A stretch of 64,000 bases of DNA from Eudromia elegans (Eukaryota; Chordata; Aves; Tinamiformes; Tinamidae), in assembly GCA_003342815.1 (NCBI GenBank), contig PTEX01000135.1:475739-539738 (forward strand). The letters are read 5' to 3'. Every line of letters starts with the position of its first letter. Within the stretch, counting starts at the first letter, position 1. Below the pieces are notes generated by a model that did no database searches, was not told where the DNA came from, and saw nothing but the letters and a program-made list of their open reading frames with translations. Position numbers and translations under genes: made by a program. Below are positions 1 to 14,800 of the stretch, one piece after another.

Positions 1-1948
1 GCACTGGAATGTAGATGTACCAAAGGACACATCTGAAGTTGGAATGATAGATACAAAGTATTCTATTCTTAATGTTTGAGTTGCTCACTTGCATCCTAAC
101 TAGCTTGTGCTTTTAATATAAAAATGAGTAAAACTACATTCATTAATGTACAACTTTGGCAACTCTCTAATACAAATCACTAATATTGGATAACCTAATG
201 GTTTCATACTGCACCCCTGACTTCTATCTTTTAAACTGATAAGCACAAGAGGGAAATGTGGAGTGGACTGTTTGGATCCTGAAGCGAAGTCTGGAAGGTG
301 GTTGTAGGAAAGCTCCTTTTCCCCACCTGGTAGTAGTTCCTGTTTGTTCTCAGTGTGCATCTTGATGCTGCTTTGATATTCATGGTAGTCCATCTCAGTG
401 CTCATGCCCAGTTTTTATTTTGACATGCTGTTAAATATCTTTTGAAAAGGTTACAAAACGGAAATGGTATTTTTTAACAGTGTATTTATTGCAAACATCT
501 GAATTTCATGACACATTTTCAGCCTGTGGTTTTCTACCTACCACATTTGAACAGCCAGTTGCGAGTATTGAAATTGTTGGAACTCTTTGAAAGAAAATTG
601 TAAACATCCGTCGTAAGGAAGAGTAGTGATTCCTCTGTTTGTTTGGAAACACAAGCTTTCTTTCAGTGCCTTTTCAGTTAAGATGGTCTTGAATTTTTCA
701 TCTCTTCTGGTTAGGTCAACTGACTCTTAATTCTTCTTTTTAAATAAATATATTACAACTTCATTTCTCATAGGATTCAGTAAATATTTTTTGAAGTGAG
801 TAGTCAATGCCAGTGGTTTCTCCTGCCCCAGCAGAAAAGACTGATTCAGTTCTGATTAAGAAGGAAACATATTTGCATGTACTGTGATTATGAAAAAAAA
901 ATATGTAAGAAGGTGGCTCAACTCTTGTCATTTGGAGTTAAACAATTAAATATAGGTTAAAAACAAATATGCTTTTATTTAGAAATTGGAAGTAGTAATT
1001 TTTTTTTCTACTCTGGAGTTCATACTCAAAAAATACAGAAGTGGTCTATGGAATTCTTTGAAAATTTAGCTGCTAAAATAATCTGAGGAAAGATAGAAAT
1101 AGATGAAAATTGTCAGAAAAATATTTTCTCATTTCTTCAAAAAAGAAAAAACTTTTTCCTATTATTCTCAAACTTGAGATGATAAAAGATTAGTTTACTA
1201 ATCTTCATCCTTACAACAGTAAAAGGATTTCTATGCTTGAAGTCAGACAAGGTTGTCTAGTTTTATCTGCAATTTTTCAAATCTAAAAAAAAATCAATGC
1301 CCAAACCAAAAATTATCCTATTAAATTTATTTTAGTGTTACAAAACTGTGAAAATGGAAATTAAAAGAGGGGCAGATTTTGCTTATAACCTATGTATTAT
1401 TTTCCCTTAAGCATATATTCTTCTCTGGTATATTCAAGCCAGGTAGAATTCCATGAAGTTCTATGTACATATATAGAGGCAAATGGATTCCTTTATTAGA
1501 ATAGGAAAGGAAAAACAACTTTAAAAAAAGAAAAAAAATCACAAAAGACATAGCATAAATTGTAGGATCATTTAATAAATCAAAACATTCCTGCACTGAA
1601 CTCATTCAAAGAGACATCAAAGAATATTCCAGAAAGAGTGTTTGCCAAAAGTTGTCACCTAAGCTGTTTTTCCCAAAAATCTTAGATGACATTTTTCAGT
1701 TTCCTATCAAAACTTGCTTTACATCCAATGTATCAAAAGTCATATTTTGTGTATGCCAGGAAGGGAAGACCGACTCCAAAAAAAAAAACCAACCAAACAA
1801 ACAAAAACCACTAGTGCCCAGAGAATGCTTAAGAATGTGGTATTTTAAAAGTTCATTTTTCCAAAAATGCCATCTCCCTGCATGGGAGATGTGTGAATCT
1901 CCCAGTTTCGTTCAGTCACATTCTTCTTGTGATGCATGACTGTCAGAG

Positions 1949-1997
1949 ACAGATACAGGAGCCCTACATTGGGATACAGATATAGGAGCCCTACATT
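1949..1997. repeat. 27-bp direct repeat, two copies
   Basis: A 22-base core beginning ACAGATACAGGAGCC occurs at 1949-1970 and again at 1976-1997 with one C-to-T difference, giving a 27-base period. It is a small local tandem duplication; no function is suggested. Confidence 0.85.
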
Positions 1998-2034
1998 CCA
2001 GATTAATCTGAGCATAACCTTGATATGTTACACA

Positions 2035-2128
2035 TGGCTACCATATGTGTTACTCTGAGCAAGTCACTTAAACTCATTGCACTGTTTTCCTCTAGTGTTA
2101 AATAGTGATATTGTTAATTCTTAAAAAA
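2035..2128 (+). repeat. MIR-like SINE relic
   Basis: The stretch has the order of the MIR/CORE-SINE 3' half: CTGAGCAAGTCACTTAAACT, a short spacer, TTTTCCTCTAGTGTTAAATA, then GTGATATTGTTAATTC. MIR consensus reads GGGCAAGTCACTTAACCTCT, then a cytosine-rich TTTCCTCATCTGTAAAATGG and GATAATAAT. The copy is diverged and the edges are approximate. Confidence 0.65.
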
Positions 2129-2665
2129 ATGCTGATCGATGCTCTATTTGTTTATAGTATTTGTTTATATTTTTATTAAAACTGTAGGGGTGCCATTTTC
2201 CAAAGTCTGTCAATATGAAATAATTCTAATGCTGCTCCTCTTTCTGTTTCACTTAATTTATTGTTTCTAAAAGTAGCTAACACTGCAAACTGGGATTGCG
2301 CAGAAATATTTGTGCATGTGTTTTCCTGCAAGGTGAAGTGTAAGACTCAGTTTCTTTAAACACCTCCAACATCCCTGACATACTTAAGGATACCATGTAT
2401 GCTTAAAGGTGTTACTCCCTTTCCTATTACTGGGGAATTAATGCGTTTGATATATATGCCTTGCATCTTGCATGTTCCATTGTGTACTTGATCCAAAATA
2501 TATTGAAAGCAAATCAAGAAACTTGAGCAGACTGTAAGTCAAGCTAGCTAATACTAATGCAAGTTAGATACGCTTTCTGATGTGACTTGGTAACCAAAGG
2601 GGAAGCATGTTGTGACCTTGGATAATCTACATCTAATGTTATTTTATCCTTAATTTTTACTTCAG

Positions 2666-2849
2666 GACAGAGCGATTGGCCAAAGATATCATGCAAGACA
2701 TTGGGGACAATGATATTGTGGTTCTCTGTGTGCTCAAAGGTGGCTACAAGTTCTGTGCTGACCTTGTGGAGCACATTAAAAATCTCAGCAGAAATTCAGA
2801 AAGGTTCATCTCCATGAAAGTCGATTTTGTTAGGCTGAAAAGCTATCAC
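2666..2849 (+). CDS. PRTFDC1: PRTFDC1 exon 3 (184 bp)
   Basis: The acceptor is a T-rich tract ending TTCAG at 2661-2665 and the donor is CAC|GTAAGT at 2850. The first base completes an Arg codon begun in exon 2, as in HPRT1; the exon ends on a full codon (phase 0). It encodes [20 protein letters not shown], then CVLKGGYKF with the pyrophosphate-binding loop, and ends [10 protein letters not shown] at the start of the mobile active-site loop. The 184-bp length is identical to HPRT1 exon 3. The open frame runs on into the intron to 2921, so intron retention would add a short unrelated tail. Confidence 0.96.
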
Positions 2850-5800
2850 GTAAGTCAACACCTTATTTATGTAGATTCTGGCTGTATTCTCATGATAGTA
2901 GAATTCTATAATGGGAAATAATAATAATAAAACCCTTTTAAGTTATAAGCAATTTTTTGTGAAATCATAACCCCAAGATGATAAATCTATGTCTTACTGT
3001 GAATGTTTAATGCTAATTATTAAATATTTCATTCTTCATAAGATGCAGTTTGCATAGGAGCAGAATATACCACTAGATGATGATAGTGCTTTATAGTAAA
3101 ATGAAATAAGACATTGAACCAAATCCAGTGCTGAGGTAAAAGTCAAGACTTATTGTTATCTTCAAAGGAAAATATGCAATCATGATTAATTTGGAGACAA
3201 TGCTAGTGAGATGAATTGCCCCTTTTTAGAAAGACTGGTTACAGATTTTGTCTGCATATGCTATAACCTCATTTTCTGAATTTTATACCACACTGCATAG
3301 CAAGGGAGCATTTCTAGAAGTCTGTTTTCCTACAGATGGCTAAGAGAGCACACCAAGTTTATTTAGTGATAATAAGTTTTCCCTCCAACCATGTAGGCAA
3401 CCTGCTGATTTTGGTGGCTCCTGTGATAAATACTTCCTTTCTACAGGAAGAGATTGACGAGTTGGTATTTTGTTCCATATCTTGTGGTCATAACCTTTTC
3501 CTAACTTTCACAAATCCAGCCTACATTTTTTCCGTTATGGAAGAGAACTGTATGACAACCTTTTATAGACACTTGATGGAGATCTGGTCCTGGGATTTCT
3601 CTTTTGAGAACTGCTCTGGTCTGTGAAAGTCTTGTGCAGTATAATGATCACATTGTTTCTAGATAATCTGCAGAATTACAAAATAACTAAATAATAAAGT
3701 AAAATATGCATTTGTCTCACACATAGATGTGTGTATGTTGTACTTTTTTTCTTTTCTTTTCCTGTGGTAATGTTAGACCTTCTGTCTTGCAACAACACTT
3801 TGCTTATGGTAGGATTATTTACAATGTTTGCACCTGATGTTCTAGGTAATGTACGTGTTTTTTCTATTGGGTTGTCTTTTATCCAGTATGAATATACTCC
3901 AATGTTGTAAAGTTGTTTTCTTTGGTGACAAGCCAAATATTATCAGTAATACTAGCTCATAACCAATGAGTGGCATGTGATGTATATTGAAATAGTGTGG
4001 AAATCTTCCCATCATTTTTTAGGAAATGAAGTAGATGTATACTTCATAAAGCTGAAACTGCAGTGAAAACTCTGTTCTGCTAGAGTAATCATTACATCCC
4101 AGCCTATTTAATGGCTGTGGATATTCTCTTTTTTTTTTTTTTTTTTCTCAGAACCAAGAGGTTAAAGAACTAGCAGAAATTGCCTTGCAGCTGGCTTTCT
4201 TCTTTTTTGGAAAGTGCTTCCAAACAGATTTTGTGTATTTAGAGACTAGAGCTGTGCTTGAGTTAGTGCTGAATATGGAACCTTGAACAGTCTTTGATTT
4301 CTGCCAGGACCTGATAAGCTGGGTAGCTCTTCAGCATAAATTTAAACTAACATTAATATTGGATTCATTCAGTGAGTCAGAGGTAAAAATAGTGCTAAAT
4401 AAACTGTGACTTCCTGGCATCCTTTGAGTTTTGGGTTATCATTTTGTTGTCCTGTGTAATTGGAGGCAAAGTGGTTTCTCTAAAATTTGAAATCATAGAC
4501 CTGTGCAGCATAGCTGTGATCAGAACATTTAAGTGAGTAGCAAGCTTTAATTTGAGTGACCCTGAATCCCAGCCAAATCCCCTGTGGCAATTTATGCTGT
4601 GATAGGGTTCCTCTCACTGTGTTTTTAAGCTTAAATCACAGGCAAATATTTACATTCTGAGATATATAGCTCTACTTGAAGTCATGGAGAGCTACCCTCT
4701 CTATATCTCTCCCCTACACTTTGCTTTTCCTATTCCACCTTCTATTAAAGACTTACTGTTATTTTTTATCCATTCTTCTCTCTTTTTACCCTTTCTCGTT
4801 TTACGGACACTGTTCTTCTCCTGTAATTTCTCCTGCTTCCTTTTACTAACTGTTCTCTCTTTCTCTCCTAAAGGGACTCCTACTGCTCTTAATATATTTC
4901 CTTCAGATATGTCTTCCTTCCCCCTCTACCCTGGCTGTCTAAATCCAACAACTAACTTCAGCTCAGACTGGTGGGATTTCTGAACTGGTTCATGCCAAAT
5001 TCAGTACTAAAAGGTCAGTCAATTTTTTAGAGGTTGTAACTGAAAGTGGGATTTCTTGCTTTAATTGTGTTGCTAAAATCACCTCTAATTGAGATCTAAA
5101 CTCTGATCTTGGCATCAGTGAAAGTTCATATTAACTGTGGTGTTTTAACAAAAAATGCCATATTTTGGTATCTGTTGTGCTTTTCAAATAAAAGGAAATT
5201 GAAAATTAGTCCAGCTTTACAGGGCTCTCTGTTTTTCAAATCTGTCATATTCCAGATTTTAGATATTTGTTAAAAGAAAAACTTAAGATCTGTTTTCATT
5301 TTAAGTAGCTTAGGGCATACAGATTCATTTTTAGACTTTAGACTCTTGACATTGAACTGTCTTTTCCATATATTTAAAGGTTTTTTTTGCTAAAATGATG
5401 ATGTAGTACAGAAAGGAAGGAGTTAAGAAATGTATACATATAGGTAGAAAATTGGAGATTCCAGTTTAGATCAATAAATTGAAAAATAAGTGTGCCTAGT
5501 TATAAGGAAAGTTTATATCTGGATCTACAAATTGAAAAATATACTATTTACAAAGTGACACTAGGTTACATTTCAAAGTTATGTTTTGAAAACTGCTTAC
5601 TCAGTACGACTGATATTTAAAAATTACAAAATATAGAAGAATCATGGTTGGAACACACATGGAGTGGTATCCTCCATATAAATATGGTGAGCTCTTTGAA
5701 GAATGCAATTTATTCTAGACTTACAGGTTGTGTGGCATACTTTCTCTCGAGTTAATTGTATATATTTGAATAACTATTAGAAAATAAAAATAAGGAGATT

Positions 5801-8800
5801 AATTAAGTGGGGATTCCATTAGAGACTGTATGATGAATTTTCAAGCTTCTACCACAACAGGCAAATTAGAAGAAAGATGCAAGTTAGAATAGGTGACTTT
5901 TAAGAAATAAGCAGATATTAAAGTAACATGAAGACTTAAGGGCAAGGGTCAAGAAGTAGATGAAGGGGAAAACAATATCCAGAGATGGTGATTTGAATGA
6001 AAAGCAGCTTAGTTTCAGAGGCAGAAAGGAAAAAAGGTTCTTTTTTGAAGGGACTGGCGAGCCGCAAGGCAGCAAGTTTTGTGAATAGATGAGGGAGTAG
6101 CTAAGTAGTCCCCAGGTGAAGTACAGTGAGAGTGTCAATAAGCTGCGTGCCAAGATTTAGGGGAAAAATGATGTATTCTGGAAACACTAACGTAAGAACT
6201 GATAGAATTTGACAGCATCTTATGTCGTAAGTTAGAAGAGATTGGATTTGAATATAGCACAGGTCAGAAAGAGTGAAATTAATTTAAGAGATTTTTGCAT
6301 TTAAAAATGGAAGGATAAAATGGAATATATTAATTTTTCACCATAATATTTTTTTCCTAAGTGATGGCTCATCCACAATGAATCAGAGCTCTGAAACTGA
6401 ATAGAAGGTGACAGCTCAAGAAGTTCACAGAAGAATTTGAAAATGCAAAAGAATGTTTAAAGATGAGGGAAACAGGGAGTGAACAAAAGAATGAAAGAAG
6501 ATGGTTTGAAGACAGAGAAGGAAATATCTTTTATTAAAAGACCATATTAGATCACCTAAATCTTAGACTTTGTGTAAGCTGATAGAGCGTGAAGTGAAGG
6601 TGAATGTGATTGTATCAGTTTCCTCTGTAAAGGATTTTCTATTCAGAGGAATAGAGTGTTGCTGAACAATAATAAGAGTTTCTCTTTGTTAAATGAGGAA
6701 GAGATCATTTAAGATGAACTAATACAGATAAAAGTTGAGTTAGACCTTGAGACAGGAGAGGACATTCTTGCCGCAGCAACATTACTTCGTCCTTTTCCAA
6801 GGCAAGTGTGATCTTTAAACAAAAGCTCAGTAAATTCAGTAGAAAAGCAGAATTACACAGTGTGTAGACGTTCTTGAGGAGTTCTCAGCAACCTATCAGT
6901 AGAAGAGAAAGTAGATAGGTGAGAATTAGCATTCGTCAGTGGACTTTGATGGAAACTAAAAATTGAATTATTCAAAGAGTTGTGATTGGAACTGGAGATT
7001 GGAATGACAGAAAAAAGAAACAAATATTTTTATTAGGCAGACCAGTATGCTTTCTCTGTGCATAGTTACTTGTTCTTGTAGTGTTCTCATAACATTATCC
7101 ATAGCTAGCCATAGCCTGTAATACTGCCTTGTAAAAAATTAGTAAAAAGACCTGAATTTGGGGGCAGGGCAGTTGAATCTCAGGGGCACAGTTTTGGAGT
7201 GAAAATCATGGCAAGTTAATCTAGCAGTGAGACAGAAAGTTTTACTTTTTCTTAAGAGGTTTTGCTTTTTTCTTAAGACTTTTGTGATTTATTTCTTATT
7301 CTTTTATGGACTAAAATGCCACAAAACAAGCAATATCTGTGTTGCCTGTAAATGTGCACATCTGAAAAGAGGGTAGCAGATGAACTGTGATATTCAGATT
7401 GTATCTCTTCATTATTGAAATGGAATGGTAAATTCCATTTTGAATACAGATTATTATAGGATATTGATGTATTTTCAGTCTAATACCTGTACTGTGGATT
7501 CTAGAAGTGTATTTTTCATTTTCTGATACTGTGAACGCACTGTTGAAAATTATCCTGAAAAAAATATGAATAAACTGCAAAGCAATATTGCTTCCTAATC
7601 ACACAGAAGAAATTTGTAGGGGATGACATATTGAGCCAAATTATGTAATCCTTTAAAATGAATACGTTATTTATGGTTTTCAGAACATAAGTAATTTAAA
7701 AAATGTGACCTCTGAATTGTAGTCCATGCACAATGGTTACATTGATGTCTATTCACAAACAAATATGTTGACATGATCTGTTTCCTCTTCAACCTCCAGT
7801 TGTTTGAAATATATTTACAACTGTTGATTATTAATCTTGGCATAAACAGGACTGTTAGGGCTGCAAATCTCTGAAAACAAGCGACAAAACAGGCATTGTT
7901 CAGTAGAAATCTGAGTGGTTTTTTTGTCTATCTGAGGCCATTTCAGTAAATAGTTTTGCTAAATCTCTCTACCGTATCTACTGTAGGAGTAGAGAAACAG
8001 AGATTTTATAATGAATAAGTTGTAAGCCATTTGGTAACTGTAGTAAAAATTTCATATTTTTCTGCCTTATAGCTTTACTTCTAGAATGCCATTACTAACA
8101 TCTTAAAAAACACCACAGCGTAAAGTATCAGACTATAATCACAGTGCAACAGAGTATAAAATACATGCCTATGCTTTGCATAATATGTTTCTGTTGTGTA
8201 TAATTTTACTATATGAAACTTTTTTTTTTAAGATCAATCTGAACTTTGCATCTAAAAACAATACGTTGTAGTCTGGAGCTGAGAAAAGGAAATAACTTTA
8301 TCAGGCTTTCATTCACTGAAGAAACCAAAAGAAAAACCTATATGTCCTGCTTGGTTTTAGCACTACATGTCTATAGCCCAACTCTACTCTCGTGCTACAA
8401 CTGTTTGTTTCAGTGCCTGTGTGCCATGAAAACAGAGTTCCTGGTCAGAGTTCATGTTGTTACAGGCTTTCTGTTGAGCAGATTTTTGATATTGCGCAGC
8501 CAAGAATGAATTAGATGAATTTCTAATTCAAATTAGAAATTGTAGCCTAGTTGATAGAATGAATCTCTATTAATTTTAAAGGCCAAATTTTGTAATAACA
8601 AACTTCCAATTGCCTGCAGTTTGCAAACAAATAGCTTTGATGGAGAAATATATATATATTTACTTAATTAATTTGGACGGGAGTTGTTGCATGTACTAGA
8701 TATTCAACATCTAAAGTCTAAAATATACTCAATCTTTTTTTTCAGCTGTACGGCTTGCTATAGTATCTAGTAGTAGATACACTGACTGCAGTGGTCATTG

Positions 8801-11800
8801 CTGTAGATAGTGAACACCTGATACAGAATGAGAATTTTGCAGCATTATATACAGTATTGCCAACGGACACCAAAGACTGACAGTACTTGAGTCGACGGGA
8901 TTACTAGTGTCAGGGATATGGACCCTAAATTTGTAGCTGCTCTGAGAAATGTTACAGTGATTGTAGACACTGCAGCTAAATAGCTGTCTTTATTACAAGC
9001 AAACTAAATGTGAATTTGGGACTAGATTTCTACTCCCAGCAAAGATCCAAATGGATCTTTCTTTGCCATAGTTTTCCATGTCTATAAATGGATAAAATGG
9101 TGTTTGCAGCCTGAAATAGTAGCATTTTTTGAGTGTGAGTTTCAGTCAGTGAAAGCTCCTTGACTGTTCCAAGCCCAAGATACTCTCAAGTCTAAAGCAG
9201 GCACTGCTGCTCTCTCTGCATCTCTGGTGCTTTGGTCATCTCCTGAGTCTTCGTACAATGGTAATAAGGTGAGGAAAAGTGAAAACAGATCAGACTTTGT
9301 GCAGAACATTTGGAGATTGTAGCCTTTATAATCCCCTTATCGTGTCCAAATGTTTATTTTCAAAGTCTTGCGAGTTGTTTAAATATAAAATGCGAGGGAA
9401 AAAAAAAAAAAAAAGAGAGAGAAAGAAAGCAAGAAAGATAAATAAACAAACCCAAACACTTCCTAGATCCAGCAGCGTCTTTCTGCAAAGGATCAACCTC
9501 AGAGACACTAAAGCTTTTCTGAGAAATACCTGAAAAAAAGGCTTTATTAGTGGACAATGTACCAAAAGCTAATTCTTGCCAATTTTTGCAGAAATTAAAA
9601 AAAAAAAAAAAAAGAGAGAGAGAGAAAAGAATGCTGGCACCATGGGTTAAAATGTGACCTGTGTTATAAAATAAAATGATGATTCAGACAACCTTCAGCA
9701 CAAATTCTCCCTTGGCATTATAAAGAAGGCAGATAGTTACCAATTTGGTGTAAAAAGTAAGACAGTGAAAATGTGTCTTTTTTTCCGGTTGCATCTACAG
9801 TGGCCAGCACAGCTCCTGCTGGGAAAAGAAGCCTGCACGAGTCCAGAGACCCTGGTAGCTGAGGGCCCAGCCTCAGCCAAGCCTTAGAACCCCTCTCTGG
9901 TTTTATCCCTGAGTGTGGCAGAGGGAATGTGGAGTGTTTCAAAGCTACTTATTTTTAGGGGACCGGCTACTTGTCATTAATATTCTAGGTCAGTCTGGAG
10001 AAGGCCATAGTCTGCTATTTGTAATAAAATGTCACCTTGAGGTTCAAGTTCCCAAAACTTTCAAGGTCTGGAAGCAGTTGCTGTCTTTCCTGTGGATCTA
10101 AAGCTTCTACTCAACTTGGTTGCAGTTTCATAAGAGCTTAAATTCATCACTTGCTCAAGGCTCTCTTGAGCCATGAAGAAAGTGTTTCTGATTTAAGTTA
10201 ATTTAATTAAAGCATTTAGTATTTTCCTGTTGGACACTGCTTCAAGCTTGAAGTGTTACTGATAGTATAAGTAGGCGTTAATTTGTGGCCACAGTTCAAG
10301 AAAGGTCAAAGCAAGCCTATCATGCAGTCAGTTTATCAAGTTTATCTGTAATGTAAAACTTATTCTTGGAGAGGTGTTCTCTGTGTCTATATGCATCAGA
10401 TAATACACCTACACACCACTTAAATATGTTAACACCATCTGAATTCTTAGGTTTTTTTCTTTTTTTTTATTTAAAAAAAAAAAGTATGAGTAAGTGTTTT
10501 AGTGACTCACATAGAAGATCTGGGAGAACCAAACAGAGCAGCCGGGGGAGAGCTGAGTAGGAAGCAGTCTGATTACCATGGGGACAGAACGAGAACAGAT
10601 GTGGCAATGGAAGCAGAGCAGTGGAGCTGCATGAAAGCTCTCCAGCCAGCGTTGGCTAAATATTGTTTTAAGATATTTATGGGGCATAAAGCAAGTAGTT
10701 ACTTGCCTCATCGATATCTTTTCATTTTTATCTATTCTTCTCTAGTTAAGTATTGCCTTCCTTGCCTCCCTTCATACTTGTTCATGATATTTAGCTGTGG
10801 AATACAGTTTATATACAGTTTTAACTTAGTTTCCATGTAATATTGGTTGATACTCTGTCCTCCTGGACTTTAGATCTAACACCATGTCCATGAGAAGTTT
10901 CCTCTATTCTTTCTGTTGAAATTTCTCTCCCTCTACGTCACATTTTTCTAACAAGCTGTAATGTTTCTACTTGAAAAATGTTTTCAACATTGGAAGAAAT
11001 GTTTTAGATTACAGTATTTTACAGAGGACACAGCTTCTACTTGTAAATAGACTTTTAGATCTGACATTCTTTCTTTCTTAAGCTTGTTTTAGTGTGTTTT
11101 CTCCATTGCTTATTTTCAAGCAATCTTGACTTCTGGAACATCTTAACATTTGAGACTGTAGATGTTCCTAAAATTGCTCAGTTTTAGAACAGATTCAAAG
11201 CATCAAGGGATTTCATTAAATGCACCAAGAGGTCATCTATTCAAGGAGTTAGATTCTGAAGTTCCCCTGGATACAGTATTTGTTGTAAAACAGTGGTTTG
11301 TTACAGAGCCTAAAAAACTCAATTTCAATCTTAGTAAAATATTTTATTTCATGTTCTGCCAAAAAATGCAACACTAACTTATGACATTTGCAGCAATGCT
11401 ATATGTCTCTGTTAGTCTCTCCCATTTTCAGTCTGCTTCACAGATTTTTATAGTAATAGAGAGACAGGCCCTTCTACATAAGAAATGTCCAGAATAGGAT
11501 GGCTGGTAGTCCTGTAATCCTTGCACAGGTAAGATCTGGAAAGTTTGGAAGTACTGTGACGTGTTTATGCATTGGCAAAACATCACCTTGATTGCTCATT
11601 TGGATACTAATAATACCATTTAGTGTGTGGGTTTTCTTTTTTTTTTTTTTTTTTTCTTTAATTGAGATCTGGAATGGGGCAAAATTAATTAAAAGAAGCC
11701 TGAGGGTTCTAATTTTCTCAAGGCAGTCTATGACTGTGTTCTCCTGGCATCTCTTAAATGCTGCTTCTTCAAACAGATTGTAGCATGTGTGAAGTTCAGG

Positions 11801-14800
11801 CACTGCCGCACCCCGGGGGTGCCGTAAGGCATAGAGCAAAATGACACTTTACAGGCATATGACAGTAACAAGGTGTACTGAATTACTGCCTTATCTGTGT
11901 GGCAAATACAAAATTCTTTTTAGTTTACATTTAATAAATGGAGGTTACAGTACTTCGTTAGAGAAAAGATATTATAAAATACCCTTGCAGGAAAATTCAT
12001 TAAGGATATGTATGTTGTCAAAATTTTCCTAGTAATAAGGAACCCACTAGCTATAGGGGTGAGCGTTACAGTGATATGAAGGGAGTGCCACTGAGTCAGT
12101 GATGCACTAGACTCCACCTTGCTGGAAAGGATTAAGAATTTGAGGTTTATATCAGTCTTGTCTCTTGAGAATTTGCTTCCACCTTCTATCTGTTGTCTCA
12201 GCCTGTGGCTATTTGACAAACTTGGCGATTCTTCTCCAACTTTCCTTTTATCACTAGATCCTAAAAATTGCTCGCTGCCAGGGTCGGGGGTTAGCACTTT
12301 GTGCTTAGTGTAGAGGAAGTTTTTTTCTCTTGGTCTTTCAGAAACCCCCAGGGGACAGGGAGTTCTTAGGCACAGAGCTGCTAATTCTCCGTGTGGTTTC
12401 TCGCAGATTCACTTTTGTGCATTCCTCAACACCATGATCCAGATGGGTAATGTGGCACAAGAAGAATCTGGTAGTGCCCCAGCCTGTAACAACAGGAACT
12501 CTGAGCGGGAGCTCTGTTTCATGGCACACAGGCATTGAAACCAACAGGTGTAGCACCAGTGTAGAGATGGGCTATAGAGCATCTTCTAATGGTAAAGTGG
12601 AATTTAGTTTTAAGGACATGCAGAACAGTCAAATTGAAGAAATTAACTTAGTCTAACTGATTCTCTGAAGGTTAGTGTGCATCTTGATTTTCTTTTGGAA
12701 AAAAATATTTTTTTTGTTCTTTATCCGCCCAAAACTTTGTATAGATAAAAACCTACTTTTCCCAGAACACGCTGCTCCTGCGGGGCATGTGCAGGGAATG
12801 TCACTGCACACACGCAGCAGCTGGTGCAAATGCCCTGCTCGCGTCGGAGATCTCCGTGCACATCTCCTGACTGACCTCTCTCAGCGCAAGCACCTGGGCG
12901 TGTGCAGGACAACCCCAGCTCTACCCCAAGTGCTTTTAGTGGTGATACTGGCGAGGAATTAACCCAGAGAGCCATCAACTCTCCAAGACATCTCAGCCTC
13001 TTTATCCAGGAACAGGATGATATAAAATATCCAGATCTTTGATGTATCCAACACGATTTCTGTTGTGTGGCTGGCTGAGTTTGTAACTTACCTATTTGTA
13101 GTGTTCGAGTTCACCTTTGTCAGCTGTCGGAGAATGCATGAGAGTTAGCAGTGCCTTGATTGGGAAGGGGAAAGCTTTCCTGTGGATAAGTTCCTAGCAT
13201 TTCCTTTGAGTGCAGATTTTCCAGGTTCTAATGATGACTGAGCTTATACTTACTGCTCCCTTCCATGGGAAGGGGTATATGTTTCTCCTTGTAGCTATTT
13301 ACATAAAAGTGATAAGAACTTAATATCTTTGAAACCATAAAGCTCTGTTAGCCTTTAGAGTGCTCAAAAAAGGGGATAACTGACTGTCAGACAGATTTTA
13401 TTAGGAAACAGTTGTAAGGTCAAACAGATGAGCTTTTGTATGGCACAAGCAAAGAGGAAAGAAGACTGAAATAATCAAATGCTGGAGCAAATAAATGTCA
13501 AAGTTGTTTGTCAAATTTTAAGCACCTGGATTTCTATGTTTTGTTTACAGAACAGAACTCCTTGGCTCTTGAAGTTATTCTTACTGAGAAGATACATTTT
13601 TTTTTTTCCCGTATATTCCAGTAAAAAAAGGAATATTCACATAGTGGGGTTTTTTTTCCATTAGAGACAGTCATCTGAGCCGGCAAAGACCAGGGTACCT
13701 GCAGCTCCCGTTTTGTGCCCAGCAGATACCGGGCCACGGGGCTCCGAATTCACTGTCCCTTTCCTTTGCTCATTCCTTCACCAACAAAACCATCAGAATG
13801 TTCCATTTGGTGTTATTCTTGTTGCTATCACAAAGTACAAATGTGTAACTGAAATCTAAATACACAATGCAGCTTAATGTTGCCAGTTGCTGAAATAACT
13901 GTAGAATAAGCAAACCAAAAGAAATTCAGTCATGCACATTGCTAATTAAGAAAATAGTGCTATAAATCTTGTCTTCAGTGATATGGCACTTAGGGCTGTA
14001 CTTTTTCAGTTTTCAGACCTGAAATGTTTTTACTTTAGTTTTCTACCTAAACAGGCTGCATGTTTAAAGAAATTGCACTTACTGTAGCTAGTTCCATGAG
14101 TATTTTAAGTAGAAATTCAGAGTAAATAATTGTTCCTTCTTTCACCTTATTTGTGGTAAGAAAAGTTAACTGTACTTATACAAAGTGATTCTTTACAGTT
14201 AGAGTTGGATTTCTTCTCAGGTATTTATGTCTGTTCCAAGATGCCTTACCTTCTTTGGATGAAATGAGAAGGCAAGCAGTCTTGGTATGCAATAAATTAC
14301 TGAATGTGTGAACAAATCTAATTTACCAAGTTTAATAACTTACTTTTGCTCAGAGAGTTGTTTAAGCTCAGGGATCTACTTGTCTTTTATAGTGCGGAAG
14401 AAGCATGTACATGTGTTACCACCTGTCAGCTAATGAGGAGAACCCTGCTCAATTATAGGGACTGAAGTGCTGTGCTGTGCAAAGCCCACCTCCTCCTTGC
14501 AGAACTCGGGCCTTCCCTGGAGCTGGGGAAGCTCTCCAGATTTTGAAGCACTTTCAAACCTCTGTTTGCTAAGGAATAACTACGTGGAGGAAAAAGCATA
14601 GAAAATAAATGAAAACCTCCAGTTCGTTATGTTGTGGATCTAGCCCTAGAGGTGTAAGGGTACACCTCATACCACAGTAACTGGAGCTCATATAGATATG
14701 TACCCACACCACCTTCAAGTTGACTGTCTGGGGTTGTGCTGTCCATTGCAGTAGCAGGGGTAGTCAGTGATGCAGTTATCAGGATGCTCAGGATTTGTAG

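Larger units (their letters stand above)
1..2665 (+). other. 3' part of PRTFDC1 intron 2
   Basis: This AT-rich sequence precedes the exon 3 acceptor. It contains a 27-bp direct repeat and a MIR-like SINE relic, described separately. Open frames are short and unrelated to known proteins, and I see no exon 2 here. The rest looks like unremarkable intron. Confidence 0.85.

Noticed and set aside
2544..2774. Reverse-strand 76-codon frame over exon 3
   Set aside because: It is the antisense shadow of PRTFDC1 exon 3.
2676..2921. 81-codon frame starting at the ATGGCC-like start within exon 3
   Set aside because: It is exon 3 read on into intron 3; the true protein is spliced at 2849.
4129..4160. 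T18-CTCAG as a splice acceptor for a missing PRTFDC1 exon
   Set aside because: All family exons are accounted for with exact lengths, and no homologous peptide follows.
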